Of a DNA stretch of 57,490 nucleotides, positions 56,801-57,490 are shown piece after piece. How positions within the stretch are numbered: the stretch's first letter is position 1; each line of letters begins with the position of its first letter. This DNA comes from Oscillospiraceae bacterium. GTDB taxonomy: Bacteria > Bacillota_A > Clostridia > Oscillospirales > Oscillospiraceae. Made by a program: the position numbers and the translations under genes. The stretch covers positions 1 to 57,490 of the forward strand of contig SVLP01000014.1 in NCBI GenBank assembly GCA_015067895.1, read 5' to 3'. Below the pieces are notes generated by a model. That model saw nothing but the letters and a program-made list of their open reading frames with translations. It did no database searches and was not told where the DNA came from.

Positions 56801-57337
56801 ACCTGGCGCAGCTTCGGTGACCGCTCCGCCCGCCGGGGCATGGAGTACGGCGTGGCCATGCACACGGTCATGCAGTACGTCCGCTTCGATGCCTGCGCCA
56901 CCCGGGCCGGGCTGGAGGGGGAGCTCCAGCGGCTGACCAAAGCCCGGATCATCCCGGCGGAGCTGGCCCCCAAGCTGAACCGAAACGCCATCCTGGCCTT
57001 CTTCGAAACGGACATCGGCCGCAAGCTCATGACCCAGCAGCACATCCGGGAGTTCAAATTCTCCATCCTGGAGGACGCGGGCATCTATGGCGAGGAGCTC
57101 CGCGGCGAGCAGATCCTCCTTCAGGGCGTTGTGGACTGCGCATTGGTCGAGGACGACGGTATCACCGTGGTGGACTTCAAGACCGACTATGTAACGGACG
57201 AGACCCTCAGCGAGGTTCTGGCCCGCTACCGTCCCCAGGTGGATACCTATTCCCGGGCGCTGGAGCGGATCTACGAAACACCGGTCAAGGGAACGTATCT
57301 GTATTTCTTCCATTTGCGGAAATTGATCGCGGTATAG
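53834..57337 (+). CDS. addA: AddA subunit of the AddAB helicase-nuclease
   Basis: 1167 aa. UvrD-type motor: Walker A SAAAGSGKTKVLVDRL (~21-36), TYTKAAAAELRGK, VDEYQDSN (II), GDVKQSIYRFRLADP (III), SIHKSKGLEYPVVFLSG (V), VLYVGMTRARDRLI (VI). C-terminal nuclease domain: GVAMHTVMQYV, then GVVDCALVEDDGITVVDFKTDYV with the catalytic Asp and Lys, and YSRALERIY. It is the ATP-driven motor and one of two nuclease sites of the complex. AAAGGAGGGGG precedes the start inside addB. The hairpin after it lacks a U-tract. Confidence 0.95.
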   Translation: MAEKLTPQQQQAVDDRGGMLLVSAAAGSGKTKVLVDRLMKYIMDPHSPCSIDDFLMITYTKAAAAELRGKIAAKLSEHLAADPDNRHLQRQMQRLYLAKISTVHSFCTDLLRQHAHELDLAADFRVGDENECRQLREQVMNELLDEAYASWMEDADFRAFVDTQGLGRDDRLVPEIVQKVYDSARCHLDPEKWLEHCVTSSDLSETTDAAQTVWGGYLLEDLHRYLDMQISAMRGCLALAEEEETLAKPAALLQQTLVALEFLNEATTWDQVVARRSIDYGRLTFSKKVPDQELCDRIKAVRNGCKDGLAKKLKIFCDPSEAVLADLGQTAGAVRGLVKLARAFGDRYTRLKQRRRVLDFSDLEHRSLDLLLGKSRSAPTAVAREEGRHFREVLVDEYQDSNAVQDAIFGSLTREKGNCFMVGDVKQSIYRFRLADPGIFLEKYGTYVPAEEAQEGQGRKILLSRNFRSGGAVLEATNDVFYRCMSESVGDLNYTEDEALVEGIPHEPLGEPEVELHVLKTTDDTYNQEAAFVADRIAELLNGTHMIRGKDGLRPIEAEDIAILLRSPGSVGQCYQDALSARGIRSSFGSGRDLLQTGEIGVLRSLLQILSNPRQDIPLIAVLCSPVFGFTADDLARIRSRQKHGDFYDALLLDDSAKTLSFLEILELLRRCARQLPLARLLEEIFCITRMDSIYAAMDSGVERTANLREFYRLALDFESASRRDLSQFLEHLQLLEEKGLTIQETPTGGAVQILSIHKSKGLEYPVVFLSGLSRGFNKEDLRAQVLCEKELGLGLSAVDRENRVRYPTIAKRAIVARTARESLSEELRVLYVGMTRARDRLIMTYAEKKPEATLADIAQRIDLGGTELLSSEVSSPGQWVLMEAMCRTEAGALFSMAGARPAQTHLSDHPWRIAAFDCPDAVAAAGEEETKTMSMPEGTVEKLHRQLTFRYLHEAATVAPSKQTATQLKGRDKDEEIKDNAAPEPRQRTWRSFGDRSARRGMEYGVAMHTVMQYVRFDACATRAGLEGELQRLTKARIIPAELAPKLNRNAILAFFETDIGRKLMTQQHIREFKFSILEDAGIYGEELRGEQILLQGVVDCALVEDDGITVVDFKTDYVTDETLSEVLARYRPQVDTYSRALERIYETPVKGTYLYFFHLRKLIAV

Positions 57338-57340
57338 GGA

Positions 57341-57364
57341 ACGGGACGGCATTTGCCGTCCCGT
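57341..57364 (+). terminator. Hairpin after addA without U-tract, followed by an element end (locus D)
   Basis: ACGGGACGGC, ATTT, GCCGTCCCGT, then CAGCTTGTCAAAGAAC, which resembles the CAGCGTGTCGAAGAAC end found at locus A. No second hairpin copy is visible. Confidence 0.7.
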
Positions 57365-57388
57365 CAGCTTGTCAAAGAACTATCCAAA

Positions 57389-57430
57389 CGCCCCCGTTTC
57401 GTGTATACTAGACGAAACGGGGGTGTTTTT
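57389..57430 (+). terminator. Terminator-like hairpin directly before the last start codon
   Basis: CCCCCGTTTCG and CGAAACGGGGG enclose an 11-base loop, followed by TGTTTTT and then ATG. The loop contains TATACT, a possible -10. GGGGGTG could serve as ribosome binding site. Confidence 0.7.
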
Positions 57431-57490
57431 ATGGAAGCATGGAAAAACAACGCACGGCGGGAGCCGGTAATCATAGACTTGGATACGCTG
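57431..57490 (+). CDS. Start of a protein-coding gene, cut by the window edge
   Basis: Twenty codons, beginning MEAWKNNARREPVIIDLDTL, open to the window end. Too short to assign. The start is supported by the upstream GGGGGTG and by the abutting hairpin arrangement also seen at spoIIR. Confidence 0.5.
   Translation, partial: MEAWKNNARREPVIIDLDTL

Noticed and set aside
53834..57337. Frameshift or split in addA
   Set aside because: The frame is continuous over 1167 codons with all motor and nuclease motifs in order.

Overview
The window is high-G+C, densely coding Bacillota DNA, most likely an anaerobic, spore-forming Clostridia lineage of the Oscillospirales type. Reasons: a spoIIR gene, AddAB instead of RecBCD, many AGGAGG-like ribosome binding sites, near-consensus TTGACA-17-TATAAT promoters, YitT, DUF2812/PadR, MltG next to a U32 (TrhP-type) protein, and REP-like intergenic repeats of the kind seen in gut Clostridia. 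No complete insertion sequence, prophage or CRISPR array was found. The placement is inference from gene content, not from a marker-gene comparison.

Layout. 1-361: end of a tRNA operon (Gly, Cys) followed by a small-hairpin array. 362-3258: an L,D-transpeptidase lipoprotein and a YitT membrane protein. 3356-9779 (minus strand): a SIR2-like/TPR protein, a TetM-type ribosomal-protection GTPase homologue and a TraB/GumN lipoprotein. 9928-11821: three coupled genes of unknown function. 11897-13321: glutamine synthetase. 13454-17784: a galactose-type mglBAC operon with an InlB-repeat membrane protein coupled to its end. 17849-18183: tRNA-Asp, tRNA-Phe and tRNA-Gly from a perfect promoter, followed by a second hairpin array. 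18471-22096: an ECF S component, a 158-bp repeat, an alpha/beta hydrolase, a DprA-like protein and a DEAD-box helicase. 22276-27308: a housekeeping operon (WecG/TagA glycosyltransferase, Tmk, DJ-1/PfpI, MltG, U32/TrhP), then TspO. 27381-27656: a REP pair and the second 158-bp repeat. 27737-31477 (minus): an EamA transporter, a methionine gamma-lyase-like enzyme and an AbrB regulator, then a LacI regulator. 31819-33135: thyA-dfrA. 33175-34277 (minus): split chromate transporter. 34416-36560: PcrA/UvrD helicase. 36877-42230: small regulators, two DUF2812 proteins with PadR, and a D-lactate dehydrogenase-like enzyme. 42726-47433: a receptor-like Ser/Thr kinase divergent from a zinc-ribbon/Ig-like membrane protein. 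47881-57490: TrmO, DUF378, IspE, SpoIIR, AddB, AddA and the start of one more gene.

The most unusual signal is intergenic. At three loci (37.9, 42.4 and 47.4 kb) an element with related ends (CAGCGTGTCGAA and CAGACTGTCGAG) is flanked on both sides by a copy of the local transcription terminator hairpin. The hairpin sequence differs from locus to locus, and the U-tract follows only one of the copies. A fourth hairpin, after addA, is followed directly by one related end. This looks like a small, non-coding, terminator-targeting element family that duplicates about 24 bp of target. One locus has been tandemly duplicated. Other intergenic structures are a 158-bp inverted-repeat family (two copies of equal length), REP/BIME-like units, and arrays of tiny hairpins after the two tRNA operons. 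The only defence-like gene is the SIR2-TPR protein, which stands alone.
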